A DNA stretch of 64,000 nucleotides from RDXT01 sp033762375 (GTDB lineage Bacteria; Bacteroidota; Bacteroidia; J057): positions 1-64,000 of the forward strand of contig JANRLQ010000087.1 in assembly GCA_033762375.1 (NCBI GenBank), written 5' to 3'. The notes beneath the pieces are model-generated. The model was not told the origin of the DNA. It saw only the letters and a program-made list of their open reading frames with translations, and made no database searches. Shown here in pieces: positions 16,523 to 26,724 of this stretch. A program made the translations under genes and the position numbers. How positions within the stretch are numbered: the stretch's first letter is position 1; each line of letters opens with the position of its first letter.

Positions 16523-17014
16523 ATGCTCACCACCCAACCCTTTACCTATCAGCCGGACGAACTGATACCGCTGTTCCGGCGCAGGCAGTTCAGTTTTATG
16601 CGCGGCCGTTTGATCATACTGGGGCTGCTTATGTTGGTATTAGCGGCCATCGCCAGCCGGGATCAAAGCGGTATCATCTGGGGGGTATTTGGGATGACCC
16701 AGCTGTTTCTGGTTATCTGGATCACCTGGATACTTCCCCGTCAAATGCTGAACAACCTGAAAAAAGCATCCGTCTGGGGCAAACCGATCCAATACACCTT
16801 TGATGATAAAGGTTTTACCCAGCAGACGCCACTTGGAACCTCCCATGTCCAGTGGCAGGCCATCGTCCAGGCCAGCGAGACCTCGGACTGGTTTATCCTG
16901 AGTCCGGGACCGGCCATGGTCTTCTACGCCATCCCCAAACGGGCCCTGGCGGATACGCAACAACAGGATACCCTGCGAGGATTATTACAACAGCACAAGC
17001 TGCTGAAAGCCTGA
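16523..17014 (+). CDS. YcxB-like membrane protein
   Basis: 163 residues from ATG 16523 (MLTTQPFTYQPDELIPLFRR); the longer upstream frame looks non-coding. Two membrane segments lie close together (about 31-47 and 53-72), followed by a cytosolic domain. The pattern FDDKGFTQQTPLGTSHVQWQAIVQASETSDWFIL ... PKRAL is that of the YcxB-like C-terminal domain, whose function is unknown. It stands alone between divergent and unrelated genes. Confidence 0.65.
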   Translation: MLTTQPFTYQPDELIPLFRRRQFSFMRGRLIILGLLMLVLAAIASRDQSGIIWGVFGMTQLFLVIWITWILPRQMLNNLKKASVWGKPIQYTFDDKGFTQQTPLGTSHVQWQAIVQASETSDWFILSPGPAMVFYAIPKRALADTQQQDTLRGLLQQHKLLKA

Positions 17015-17101
17015 GTTGGGGCTGACTTCCCTTGAGGATGATAAGAGACGCGTGCGGCGTGCCTCCCGCACACCGATATGCACTCACTTACCCTCTCCTG
17101 T

Positions 17102-18274
17102 ATGAAAAACCTTTCCACTATTGCTACCTGCCTGCTTCTGTATGCGTGCCACACCCAGCTCAGCCAGATGGGAGAACATACAACTCCGTAAACCACAGGT
17201 GCGCCCGTGCATGACACCCTGGCATGTGGCCGCGAGCTGATGCAGGCTGCCCGGGACAACAACCTGGCACGGGCCCAACAACTGATAGACGCCGGATGTG
17301 GTGTAAATGCCCGGGTAGCTACCGGTACTGATCAATGGATTTCGCCCCTGAGCCATGCGATCGTTCATGCGGATCCGGCGATGGTCCGCCTGCTGCTTCA
17401 GCATGGGGCTGATCCATGCCAGGACCTGGGATATAACAGCCCGCCGCTATATAGTGCCGCAGGGACAAGTACGCGTGAAGTATTGTTGCTGTTGCTGGAT
17501 AAGTGCCCAAACCTCAACCTCATGAACGACGGACGCTCGCTCCTGAGCCAGGCCATAGCCGGGAGACGGATGGACAATGTGGTCCTCCTGGTGGAGCGGG
17601 GCGCCAAGCTCGACCCCGACTCGTCCTATGATGCCCCGTTGGTAGTGGCGGCGCAGCACCGGCAGGTGGAGATTTTTTCCTACTTGCTGGCCCAGGGTGC
17701 TGACGTAAACGTCCGCTTTTCCATGTCTGGTGAAGATTGTATGCCCTGCTCAGACAGCATCACCCTCTTGCATCACCTCGTGGACATGCGTAAGTATGAG
17801 GACTCGGCCCTTGTCAGGGATCTGTTAGAGACCCTGATGGCCTATTCGCCTGAGATGAATATAGAAAGTGCGCATGGACTCACGGCACTGGAACATGCCT
17901 GCTTTGACACCGATACCGCTATGGCAGACTGGCTGATCTCACGGGGAGCCGCCCTGGAGACGGATGATTACACCGCCCTGCATGTTGCTGCCAGGTATTC
18001 AAATGACTCCATGGTTGCGTATTTACTCCGCAAAGGGGCTAACCCCAATGCCCGAACCCGCAAAGGTGATACCCCGCTACTGCTTAGTTATACCTGCTGC
18101 GGAGACGGTTTTGGCGAAGGTATTACTACCGACTCCCGAATCAAAACAACCCGGCTCCTGCTTGCATACGGTGCTGACCCGTCTATCACCAATCATGACA
18201 ACAAATCCTGGAATGACCTCTGCAACACCGGACTGCGAAAAGAACTATGTGACACGATTCAAAAAGATCGTTGA
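17102..18274 (+). pseudogene. Ankyrin-repeat lipoprotein gene interrupted by one in-frame stop
   Basis: An ATG at 17102 opens a frame with a lipoprotein signal (MKNLSTIATCLLLYAC, lipobox LYAC) that reaches TAA at 17189-17191. The same frame continues without a shift, from GTG 17207, for 355 codons into an ankyrin-repeat protein. Repeats are visible as ISPLSHAIVHADPAMVRLLLQHGADP, RSLLSQAIAGRRMDNVVLLVERGA, APLVVAAQHRQVEIFSYLLAQGADVN, TALHVAARYSNDSMVAYLLRKGANPNA and others, about eight in all. The simplest reading is one periplasm-facing lipoprotein gene with a nonsense mutation (or a sequencing error). A cytosolic ankyrin protein starting at GTG 17207 is the alternative. Body intact, export signal cut off. 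Confidence 0.7.
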
Positions 18275-18472
18275 CCCCCCGTTAAAGCTGACAAACTCAA
18301 AATAGTAACTTGTATAAAACCTATTAGTGTTGAGGACACAAGTACAATTTGATTTTTTTTGACTATAATATGCCGCTTACTGCTTGTACATCGCACGCAG
18401 GTCCTCTATCTTGCTAACGTAATATCTCATCCTTGTATGCTGATAAAGACCATGATACGTTATCCCTACAAC

Positions 18473-20104
18473 ATGACATTCCTTTCTCATCACGGCTCCA
18501 GCCGCCGTTTAGTGGGTTTATGCTACTGGCTGTTGATCCTGCTGCACCCACTCGCAGGCCAACACCCGTACCAGATGACGATGGGCGAAAAGACGACAGG
18601 AGGTGACATCCAGTCTATGATCTTGACTACCCTCGGCGAAACGGCTCGTGGGTATCACTTCCTGACAGCAACCACCATTCAAGATTCGTATGATAAACTT
18701 ACCATCGAGACTTTCAACCGGGAACTAAACCGAACGCGTAAGATCCTGCTCCCGGAGTATGTCCAAAGAATCGCGCATCAAAATCTATTAACTGCCTGGC
18801 AGTATCAGGGGCGTATGTACCTGATATATCTTCCCGAAAGATCGGATGGGATCCGGGCCATAAGCTGTAACCTGGAGGACAGCCTCCCGGTATTTACTAA
18901 AACAATACTGGAAAGTCGCGGGCTAGCCATGCGCAATCGCCTTTATACCCCTACAGAGCCAAGGAAAGAGGAATATCAACCGCTTGTCGCTACTTCGCCC
19001 GACACCAGCAAGATCATACTGCATTATTTTACTACCGAAAAAGCAGATGATACAAAAATAACCCTGGCGAATACCCTGGTGCTGGACGCACAATTGGAGG
19101 TAATCTGGCAACGTGCTGTCTCACATTATATCGCAGAAGACCAGAGCCGTCAGACGATATCTGATGTGACCGATATGAGCATCACGCCACTTGCGTCAGC
19201 ATCATTTAACCGGCTTCAGTTCGTGGACATTGCGGTTGACAATGACGGCAATGGGCATATCGTCTCCGTACATACGGCTGAAGGCCTGGGCAACCGACAG
19301 CTCTGGTATGCTTATCTGCCGGCAGCTACCCATGAGGTTCGCCTTCAGCTACTCGACAACATCCAAGAATGGCATGAGCGTCCGCTTATAGGCATATCAC
19401 CTCAGGGTATGGCCTGGATTGCGGCAGGGTATTGGGCTGATCATGAAGGAGGGCTGTACACTGTTTGCCTGAAGCGTGATGTCATAGTTTCTCAGTCAAA
19501 GCAGCCCTTCAAGTCCGATAAACCTGATACTAAATCATCGAATCCGCGTAAAGCGCCCTATTATGGTTACAAATATGCTGCCCGCAGGGTCATATTTCAC
19601 GAAAATGGAGATGCCCTCTTGTTATGCATCAGCGTCCCTCCCCTAGGTGGATTATACGATTACAGTCAGATGTTCACAGATGCGTTTTATCTACAACCAG
19701 AAGGTACCCTACGTTGGCATATAAGCTCAGGAAACGCCCGGCTTATCAACGGTTTTAATCCGCTGGGCATAACTTTGATAGACGGCAACGAGATACACCT
19801 GATCCTGGAAATTTCGATTCCATATGTTAATGACCGAGAACCATTCCTGAATCCGAAGGCCATGGTTGCCCAGGCTCCTCATCATAGAACGCATGGGCTG
19901 TATAGTTGGGTATTGGATACGGAAGGTAACGAAAGAAAGTATATAATAGCACAAGACATGGTGCTGGACGGACTCCAACGGTCTCCCTGTTATATGCCCC
20001 AGAGCCTGTTCAGGACCCGGGATGGATCGTATATCGTGGCACAGGGCAACTTTGGGGTGGCCATTAAGACCTACTATCAGTTGGTTCGGATCTCCGTGAA
20101 TTAA
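18473..20104 (+). CDS. Exported hypothetical protein, about 543 residues
   Basis: I do not recognise this family. The likely start is ATG 18473 (MTFLSHHGSSRRLVGLCYWLLILLHPLAGQ), which gives a signal peptide with cleavage after about residue 30; the frame is open further upstream to 18359. The mature protein is rich in short strands with aromatic and glycine turns (DIAVDNDGNGHIVSVH, GISPQGMAWIAAGYW, RTRDGSYIVAQGNFG) spaced like propeller blades, so a beta-propeller fold is a guess. GC content is visibly lower than in most neighbours. No operon partner is evident. Confidence 0.6.
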   Translation: MTFLSHHGSSRRLVGLCYWLLILLHPLAGQHPYQMTMGEKTTGGDIQSMILTTLGETARGYHFLTATTIQDSYDKLTIETFNRELNRTRKILLPEYVQRIAHQNLLTAWQYQGRMYLIYLPERSDGIRAISCNLEDSLPVFTKTILESRGLAMRNRLYTPTEPRKEEYQPLVATSPDTSKIILHYFTTEKADDTKITLANTLVLDAQLEVIWQRAVSHYIAEDQSRQTISDVTDMSITPLASASFNRLQFVDIAVDNDGNGHIVSVHTAEGLGNRQLWYAYLPAATHEVRLQLLDNIQEWHERPLIGISPQGMAWIAAGYWADHEGGLYTVCLKRDVIVSQSKQPFKSDKPDTKSSNPRKAPYYGYKYAARRVIFHENGDALLLCISVPPLGGLYDYSQMFTDAFYLQPEGTLRWHISSGNARLINGFNPLGITLIDGNEIHLILEISIPYVNDREPFLNPKAMVAQAPHHRTHGLYSWVLDTEGNERKYIIAQDMVLDGLQRSPCYMPQSLFRTRDGSYIVAQGNFGVAIKTYYQLVRISVN

Positions 20105-20965
20105 GCCCCCTCCGAAACGCAGGCGCTTTTTGGCGGCTGGCCAGGACACCTTCACCGGGATCGGGGGTAAGGTGAAGCTTGCGTTTGCCGTTAAAAAAAA
20201 GGGTGAATCCGATGACTGCCAAACCCTGCACCCGCTGGTCCTCAAACATCGGGGCGTGGGCCAGGCATAGTCTCCAGTGTGAGGTGATTAAAAGTTACGT
20301 TAATCACCCGCTCATCATCCAACAGCAGCCATCAGGCTTTCACCCACTTCCGGACCACGGCCTGTCCGTTTTGGAAAAACCACCCTGACTACATACGTTT
20401 TTGGGTTACCATGCCGACGAGATTGCCGGATTGAGACGGGACATACCTACAGCCAACCATCAGCTGGGCAGCACCTACAAAATTTTTCATGCCTTGTTAT
20501 GTTGTTCGGTACGAGTTCTTTTCATCATACTCTTTAAGATGTGTCCCATTGACAAATCTAACCCCAAAGAGGCTTCAGATCAGACTTATTTTACTGCTCA
20601 TGAATGAATCTCAGGCGGATCCGAGACAGAACTGTTGTACCTACCTACCCCCAAAACCATTTTAACCGTTGAACAAGGCGGAAGAATCGTCAGCCCAATC
20701 AGGGAGAACCAGCAGGCACTTCACTGAAGCTGAAATGGCCTGGGAGCAGGCAGAGGAGATGGGTTTTACGCAGAATCATATTCATAGGTATGCCTATTTT
20801 CAGTAGCTTTGTCCCGGTTTTACGGATGCCTCCGAGCACGTAAGAGGCTTGAGGACCCGTCGGACTAGCTGATGGTAAAGGTGTTGGGATTCATTCATGT
20901 ATAGCAAAATTTGAAACTGCCCCTTTCATTAAAGAGTATAAACAACATATTATGTCTGCCAACCT
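20105..20965. other. Gene-poor stretch of 861 bp
   Basis: No gene can be supported here. There are short open frames on both strands (plus 20401-20607; plus 20669-20806 from TTG, reading LNKAEESSAQSG...; minus 20064-20249), none with a recognisable motif or good start region. It has no palindromes of the 14-15.7 kb type and no clear hairpin terminator. It may hold decayed gene fragments. Confidence 0.5.
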
Positions 20966-22183
20966 ATGAATGAGCCACATGTTGAGCTTCCGTTTTTTAC
21001 TAATTTATTAATTCTGCTGGTCGCTGCCAGAATCTCCGGAGAACTATTCGAGCGCCTTCGGCAACCTGCCATGATTGGAGAAATCATAGCAGGTATCATC
21101 CTGGGGCCCAGCCTGCTGAACCTCATTCACCGGACAGAAGACATTAAGGTAATCTCAGAGTTAGGCATCTTTTTGCTGGTCATTATTGCCGGACTTGAAA
21201 TCAATATAGACGATATTCTGAAATCGCTTCGGGGGCGGAATATTATCATCTCCCTCATGGCGTTTTTTCTGCCGATACTGAGTGGGATCGGGGTAGGTTA
21301 TTTTTTTCATCAGGACATGATGACCACCGTTTTCATCGGATTATGTGTGGCGATTACGGCACTGCCCGTCAGCATACGGATCCTGATGGATCTGGGGAAA
21401 ATCAACTCAGAAGTCGGACAAAAAATCATCTCGGTAGCTATCTTTGATGATGTCCTGGCCCTGACGATCCTGGGCATACTGCTGAATATAAAAGATACAG
21501 ACATGTCTGTGACCTCTGTAACCCAGGCCGGTCTTGTCTCTTTGCTGAAGCTGGTTGTATTTATCGGCCTGCTGAGTTTAGCCTACCTGCTCATCAAGCG
21601 CATTTTGCGGAAAGGGGATTACCTGGAGGAGTCTCTCAACAAGCTGGTGTCTCTCTTAAAGGGGAAAGAACCTTTGTTTGCCTTATTTTTTGCTTTTGTT
21701 CTATCGTTTTCAACTTTTACAGAGTCGCTGGGGCTTCATTTTATAGTGGGTGCTTTTTTTGCCGCTATGCTGCTCAGCGAGTCTTTAATTGGCAAAGAAA
21801 ACCTGAGGGCTATCGAGACTACTACCAGTAATATGGCGATGGGTTTTTTAGCCCCGATCTTTTTTGCGGGTATAGGGCTTGAGTTCAATTTTTTATCTAT
21901 CGGGAATATTGGACTCTTGGTGGCGGTAGTGGCTGTTTCATATGGCTCTAAGATTGTTGGCGGTTATGCGGGCGGGATGTTAGCGGGGCTGGGCCAGCGT
22001 GTTTCGCTGACGCTGGGGATCGGGCTGAATGCCCGGGGGATTATGGAGCTTGTGATCGCCAATATTGCCTATAAAAATGAGTTGATCAGCACGGAGGTCT
22101 TTTCAATACTGGTAATCATGGGGATACTGACCACCCTTACCACCCCGCTGATGCTGAAACAAGCCTTCAAACGAGCTGAGTAG
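20966..22183 (+). CDS. Cation:proton antiporter, CPA2 / Kef-type membrane domain
   Basis: 405 residues with about 12 membrane helices. The N-terminus (FFTNLLILLVAARISGELFERLRQPAMIGEIIAGIILGPSLL) and IFDDVLALTILGILL, which carries the paired acidic residues of the transport helix, are characteristic of the Na+/H+ exchanger domain. The C-terminal nucleotide-binding TrkA-N/C domains of KefB/KefC are absent, so it is a short form. It exchanges Na+ or K+ for protons across the inner membrane; which ion cannot be told. GC content is lower than in flanking genes. Confidence 0.85.
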   Translation: MNEPHVELPFFTNLLILLVAARISGELFERLRQPAMIGEIIAGIILGPSLLNLIHRTEDIKVISELGIFLLVIIAGLEINIDDILKSLRGRNIIISLMAFFLPILSGIGVGYFFHQDMMTTVFIGLCVAITALPVSIRILMDLGKINSEVGQKIISVAIFDDVLALTILGILLNIKDTDMSVTSVTQAGLVSLLKLVVFIGLLSLAYLLIKRILRKGDYLEESLNKLVSLLKGKEPLFALFFAFVLSFSTFTESLGLHFIVGAFFAAMLLSESLIGKENLRAIETTTSNMAMGFLAPIFFAGIGLEFNFLSIGNIGLLVAVVAVSYGSKIVGGYAGGMLAGLGQRVSLTLGIGLNARGIMELVIANIAYKNELISTEVFSILVIMGILTTLTTPLMLKQAFKRAE

Positions 22184-22218
22184 CCGCAAAAGGGTCCCGC
22201 CGTCGCCTCATCAACCCT

Positions 22219-22611
22219 ATGATGCAACCATCCCCACCCCTCTCCTATGACAGCATCCGTGACCTGCGTCACAGCCTTAGCCCTACGGATGACCTGTACC
22301 TCAAGGCGGACCTGATCTGGATGTCCATGACTGACTGGGTCACTGCCGTGAAGGACTTTGACGACTTCCTGCGTATCCTGCATAAAGAAATCGGGGCTGA
22401 ACTGACCCGCGAAAATATCAACAAACACCGCCGGGGGTATGGCGTGAAAAAAAGTATCCCCTTGTCCTCCTGGAAAGGTGAATCCCTGATCGAACTTGAG
22501 TTTCTGTTTGATCAGTATCCAGAGGTGCAGACCCTCGCCGAGATGTTTGGGGTATTGGCGGTAGAACTGACCCAAAAATATGCTGAAATGAAGGGGCTGT
22601 CCGGTGAATAA
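22219..22611 (+). CDS. Hypothetical protein, 130 residues
   Basis: A soluble, charged protein with helical character (DDLYLKADLIWMSMTDWVTAVKDFDDFLRILHKEIGAELTRENINKHRRG). No signal peptide or known motif is visible. The start at ATG 22219 (MMQPSPPLSYD) or the next codon is equally possible. It follows the antiporter after 35 bp and converges on the methyltransferase gene with a gap of only 10 bp and no terminator. Confidence 0.55.
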   Translation: MMQPSPPLSYDSIRDLRHSLSPTDDLYLKADLIWMSMTDWVTAVKDFDDFLRILHKEIGAELTRENINKHRRGYGVKKSIPLSSWKGESLIELEFLFDQYPEVQTLAEMFGVLAVELTQKYAEMKGLSGE

Positions 22612-22621
22612 ATATCGGCCC

Positions 22622-23305
22622 TCACCTCATCTGCCGTATCGCAAAGCTGGCTGAACCCCGCGTCTCCATCGTCACGTGGATCAGTTCCCAGCCTTCCTGC
22701 ACACAAAACGCATGTACGGCTTCTATCACGCCGTATCGCACCAGGCCCACCCAACTCCCGGCGGTGTAGTCATGCCCGGCGATGATGCCACCGGGTTTTA
22801 CCTTGCGGGCACAGAGGCGGAGCTCGTCAGCGGTGGTGCGGTAGCTATGGTCGGTATCTATATAAACCCAGTCAAAATAATGGTCCTGAAAAGTCGGCAA
22901 CACCCCCGTGGATAACCCCCGGTTGATCTCGACCTGGCCTGCGGCGATTTCCTGCCCAAAACGTTCCTCCACGTGCAGGCGCTTGCCGTCGTGGTAGCGG
23001 GCGGAGCCCCAGATGTCTATGAGGTGGAGTTTTTGGGGACGGGTGCGCCGGAGGATTTCTGCGCTGAAGTCCCCCTGATCCACCCCGATCTCGGCAGCTA
23101 CGCCTCCCTGGGGGAAGGTGTCCAGGAGTGCCGCCCGATCAACGAGCGGGCGCAGGTGGGCGATATGCCGGGCCTCCAGTGCTACTGCGGGCATCGCCCG
23201 CTCCTGCTCCCCAAACTTCTGCCGCATCAGGTTCAGCACGGGTTGGTAGAGGCTGTCCTGGAGTGGCGCGGGTACCAGGCGTTTGAGCAGGCGGTAGGCA
23301 TTCAT
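22622..23305 (-). CDS. Class I SAM-dependent methyltransferase (Methyltransf_24 type)
   Basis: 227 residues from ATG 23305 (MNAYRLLKRLVPAPLQ). It shows AAEIGVDQGDFSAEIL as motif I, LHLIDIWG with an acidic residue at the end of strand 2, DWVYIDTDHSYRTTADELRLCARKVKPGGIIAGHDY around strands 4-5, and a C-terminal GVIEAVHAFCV helix. The DxDHSY and GGxIxGHDY pattern is typical of the Methyltransf_24 family that modifies sugars or small molecules. The substrate is unknown. Confidence 0.8.
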   Translation of the reverse strand: MNAYRLLKRLVPAPLQDSLYQPVLNLMRQKFGEQERAMPAVALEARHIAHLRPLVDRAALLDTFPQGGVAAEIGVDQGDFSAEILRRTRPQKLHLIDIWGSARYHDGKRLHVEERFGQEIAAGQVEINRGLSTGVLPTFQDHYFDWVYIDTDHSYRTTADELRLCARKVKPGGIIAGHDYTAGSWVGLVRYGVIEAVHAFCVQEGWELIHVTMETRGSASFAIRQMR

Positions 23306-23403
23306 GCAGCGACAGGTTAAGTATGGGCGCAAGATAACCATATCTCCGCAGGAGGGCAAGGTGTACCCTGCATTTGCACAGCTATCCGACCTGCCCCGGG
23401 AGC

Positions 23404-23754
23404 CTACTCCCGGATATATCCCATGCTCAGGTCTGTATCACCTTTGAGGCGTATCTGAATAATACCCTGACGGGCCTCGCTGGTGTTTTTGAAGATCACC
23501 TGGGTATTTGCCGGGACGTCGTAGTGGCCCTTTCCGGCTTTTTGGAGCAGGCCCAGGGACACAACCTGGCTGTCTGGCTGCCGGACCAGAACCTCAATAT
23601 CCTCCGGGCCGATGTTTTGGATATTGGCGACGTAGCTGCCGTGACGGCCTTCGCCCAGCGAAAAAGCCTGCGCCGGCTCGATATACGTCACGGACTGGAG
23701 GCTGCGGCAGGCACCCAGCGAGAGGGCGGCGATGAGGATCAGGATATATTTCAT
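23404..23754 (-). CDS. Small lipoprotein of unknown function
   Basis: 116 residues from ATG 23754. The signal is MKYILILIAALSLGAC, lipobox LGAC with Cys16. The mature part, about 100 residues, is strand-rich (YVANIQNIGPEDIEVLVRQPDSQVVSLGLLQKAGKGHYDVPANTQVIFKN), suggesting a small beta-sandwich. No family is recognised. It lies between the methyltransferase on the same strand and divergent polA. Confidence 0.65.
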   Translation of the reverse strand: MKYILILIAALSLGACRSLQSVTYIEPAQAFSLGEGRHGSYVANIQNIGPEDIEVLVRQPDSQVVSLGLLQKAGKGHYDVPANTQVIFKNTSEARQGIIQIRLKGDTDLSMGYIRE

Positions 23755-23927
23755 TGTCTGGGGGATGCCTGAAAAACAGACGTTTATGGATACAAATACC
23801 CATACATCAACGGCCTGCACGGCGGATTGTTTAGACCTGATGGATGAGAGACGGGTGGTTGAAAACGAGAGGCTTTTTTTATTCCCCGCTTCCCTTTGTA
23901 ACTTACCCGGACTAACCCTCTCTCCCC

Positions 23928-26705
23928 ATGGCCCGGAAAAAACTCTTCCTGCTTGATGCGATGGCGCTGCTCTACCGTGCGCATTTTGCTTTTATCAAAA
24001 ACCCGCGCATCACCTCCAAAGGGCTTAATACCTCTGCTGTATTCGGATTTATAAATACCCTGCTGGAGATCATCGGCAAAGAAAATCCGACACACCTGGC
24101 CGTAGCTACGGATACATCGGCTCCTACCTTTCGCCATGTCCGGTTTGAGGCGTACAAAGCCAACCGCGAAGAGATGCCGGAGGCCTTGCGCACGGCGATC
24201 CCCTATACCTACCGCCTGCTGGAGGCCCTGCGGATTCCGCTCCTGCGCATAGACGGATATGAGGCCGACGACCTGATCGGCACCCTGAGTGTGATGGCTG
24301 ATGCTGCCGACTTTGATGTGTATATGGTCACACCGGACAAGGACTATGCCCAGTTGGTACAGGACCATATTTTCCTGTACCGTCCCGCCTTTAGCGGAGG
24401 GTTTGAGATCATGGACGCAGCTGCCGTCGAGGAAAAATTTGGGGTGCCCCCGGCCCGTATTACTGATTTTCTCGGATTAAAGGGAGATGCCGTGGACAAT
24501 ATCCCCGGTATCCCGAAGGTAGGTGACAAAACCGCCCTGGAGCTGATCACCGCCTACGGTACCCTGGAGAACATCATTGCCCAGGCGGACACCATCGCCA
24601 AAAAAAGCATCCGCGAGACCGTCCAGACCCATGCCGAGCAGGGATTACTCTCCAAAGAACTGGCCATCATCAAGACCGATGTCCCGGTCGAGGTCAACAT
24701 AGCCGGGCTGGAACTGGGATTTGCAGACCTGGAGGCCCTGATGCCCCTGCTGGAGGAACTGGAGTTTAAGACCCTGGGGCAGCGTATCCTGGGGAGCCGG
24801 CTGAACCCCGTCCGGCCAGAGCCCCAGCGGGACCTCTTCGGGCAGGAAGTAGGAAATCAGGTAGTAGAGATGCCGGGCTTCAGAAGCCTGGACGACATCA
24901 CTACCCGCCCCCATACGTATCACCTGGTGACAACAGGCGAGGCGAGAGCCGCACTGCGCGAGACCTTACGGGCGGCAGGCGGATTTTGTTTTGATACGGA
25001 GACGACCGGCCTGGACCCGATGCAGGCGGAGATCGTAGGTATTTCGTTTGCGGTGACACCAGGCGAGGCCTGGTTTATTCATTTCCCGGGTGATATGCCA
25101 CGGGAGACCGTGCAGGGGATCCTGGACGAGTTTGCCCCCCTCCTGACCGATACCACTCTCGCCAAGTATGGCCAAAACCTCAAGTATGACATGACCATCC
25201 TCCGCAACTACGGGATACGCGTGGATGGCCCCATGTTTGATACCATGCTGGCCCACTACGTCCTCACCCCGGAGGCCAAGCACAATATGGACGATATGTC
25301 CGCTGAGCTCCTGAAGTACAAACCTGTTTCCATCGAGACGCTCATCGGCAAAAAAGGCAAAAAACAACTCTCCATGCGCGATGTGCCCGTGGAGCCTCTG
25401 GTTGAGTATGCCTGCGAGGATTCTGATATTACGCTGGCACTGAAGGAGTCGCTGGCACCGCTGGTCCTGGGAAACCGTATCTTCGAGACCATCGAGCAGC
25501 CGCTGATGCCCGTCCTGGCCGATATGGAGTTTGAAGGGGTGCGGATAGACCCGCAGTTTCTGGCCGATTACTCCGTAGAGCTGGAGCAGCGGGCAGATAC
25601 CCTGGAGCAGGAAATTTATGCCCTGGCCGGTGAAAAATTTAACATCAACTCGCCCAAACAACTCGGGGAGGTACTTTTTGATAAAATGGACCTCGGCAAG
25701 GGCAAAAAACAAACCAAAACAGCTACCGGTCAATACGTCACGGACGAACAGGTACTGTCAGACCTTGCCCTCTCCCACGAGCTGCCAGGGCGTATCCTGG
25801 CCTATCGCTCGGTCAAAAAACTGAAGTCCACCTATGTAGACACCCTCCCCAAAATGATCCACCCGCGCACAGGCCGGGTACATACCACCTATCGCCAGAC
25901 AGTAGCTGTGACCGGTCGCCTGAGCTCCGAAAATCCTAACCTCCAGAACATTCCCATCCGCACTGACGATGGACGGGAGGTGCGCAAGGGATTTATTGCA
26001 CGGGATGCAGACCATGTCCTGATGTCAGCCGACTACTCTCAGGTAGAGCTGCGGATCATGGCCGCGATGAGCGGGGATACCAATATGATCGCGGCCTTCC
26101 AGGCTGGCATGGACATCCACCGGGCATCTGCGGCACGGGTATTTGGGGTGCCGGTAGAGGCAGTCACCCCTGAGATGCGCTCTGCGGCCAAAACCGTCAA
26201 CTTCGGTATTATCTATGGCATCTCTGCCTTCGGGCTGTCGCAGCGGATGGGCATCAGCCGGGCCGAGTCAAAAGACATCATTGATACCTACTTCCGGCAA
26301 TACAGCGGGATCAAAACCTATATGGACCAGTGCGTGGAGCAGGCACGGGAGCGGGGATACGTGGAGACCTGGTTTGGGCGGCGGCGGTACCTGGCTGACA
26401 TCAACTCCCGCAATGCCACGGTACGTGCTTTTGCTGAGCGAAATGCGATTAACTCCCCGATCCAGGGTACGGCAGCGGACATCATCAAACTGGCCATGAT
26501 CCGCATCCAGCAAGCCCTGCAAACCGCCGGACTCCAGTCCCGGATGATCCTCCAGGTACATGACGAACTGGTATTTGACGTACACCGGCATGAAATTGAG
26601 GTCATGAAAGACCTGGTGCGCACCCACATGATCGGTGCGATAGACCTGGTCGTGCCCATGGAGGTAGAGATTGGGCTGGGTGACAACTGGCTGGAAGCCC
26701 ACTAA
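23928..26705 (+). CDS. polA: DNA polymerase I
   Basis: 925 residues, the normal length. Order: 5'-3' flap exonuclease domain (1 to about 290, with LLDAMALLYRAHFAF, EADDLIGTLS and GLKGDAVDNIPGIPKVGDKTA), 3'-5' proofreading domain (about 325-510, with DTETTGLD near 355, GQNLKYDMTIL and YACEDSDIT, so the acidic residues are present) and polymerase domain with motif A SADYSQVELR near 700, motif B RSAAKTVNFGIIYG and motif C VHDELVFD near 877. Proofreading looks intact, unlike in some bacterial PolI enzymes. It acts in gap filling and Okazaki fragment processing. It is monocistronic. Confidence 0.97.
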   Translation: MARKKLFLLDAMALLYRAHFAFIKNPRITSKGLNTSAVFGFINTLLEIIGKENPTHLAVATDTSAPTFRHVRFEAYKANREEMPEALRTAIPYTYRLLEALRIPLLRIDGYEADDLIGTLSVMADAADFDVYMVTPDKDYAQLVQDHIFLYRPAFSGGFEIMDAAAVEEKFGVPPARITDFLGLKGDAVDNIPGIPKVGDKTALELITAYGTLENIIAQADTIAKKSIRETVQTHAEQGLLSKELAIIKTDVPVEVNIAGLELGFADLEALMPLLEELEFKTLGQRILGSRLNPVRPEPQRDLFGQEVGNQVVEMPGFRSLDDITTRPHTYHLVTTGEARAALRETLRAAGGFCFDTETTGLDPMQAEIVGISFAVTPGEAWFIHFPGDMPRETVQGILDEFAPLLTDTTLAKYGQNLKYDMTILRNYGIRVDGPMFDTMLAHYVLTPEAKHNMDDMSAELLKYKPVSIETLIGKKGKKQLSMRDVPVEPLVEYACEDSDITLALKESLAPLVLGNRIFETIEQPLMPVLADMEFEGVRIDPQFLADYSVELEQRADTLEQEIYALAGEKFNINSPKQLGEVLFDKMDLGKGKKQTKTATGQYVTDEQVLSDLALSHELPGRILAYRSVKKLKSTYVDTLPKMIHPRTGRVHTTYRQTVAVTGRLSSENPNLQNIPIRTDDGREVRKGFIARDADHVLMSADYSQVELRIMAAMSGDTNMIAAFQAGMDIHRASAARVFGVPVEAVTPEMRSAAKTVNFGIIYGISAFGLSQRMGISRAESKDIIDTYFRQYSGIKTYMDQCVEQARERGYVETWFGRRRYLADINSRNATVRAFAERNAINSPIQGTAADIIKLAMIRIQQALQTAGLQSRMILQVHDELVFDVHRHEIEVMKDLVRTHMIGAIDLVVPMEVEIGLGDNWLEAH

Positions 26706-26724
26706 TCCCCCAGGCCCTCATGCA

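Noticed and set aside
17032..17214. Plus-strand open frame of 60 codons before the ankyrin gene
   Set aside because: It is in a different frame from the lipoprotein leader and has no signal or motif; the leader frame from 17102 explains the region better.
14441..20655. Shared GTACCTACCTACC at about 14440 and 20637
   Set aside because: A short simple-sequence match of 13 bases at two places, with no further similarity around it.
20669..20806. Small open frame of 45 residues starting with TTG
   Set aside because: It contains a plausible helical stretch, but has a rare start, no ribosome-binding evidence and no recognised family.
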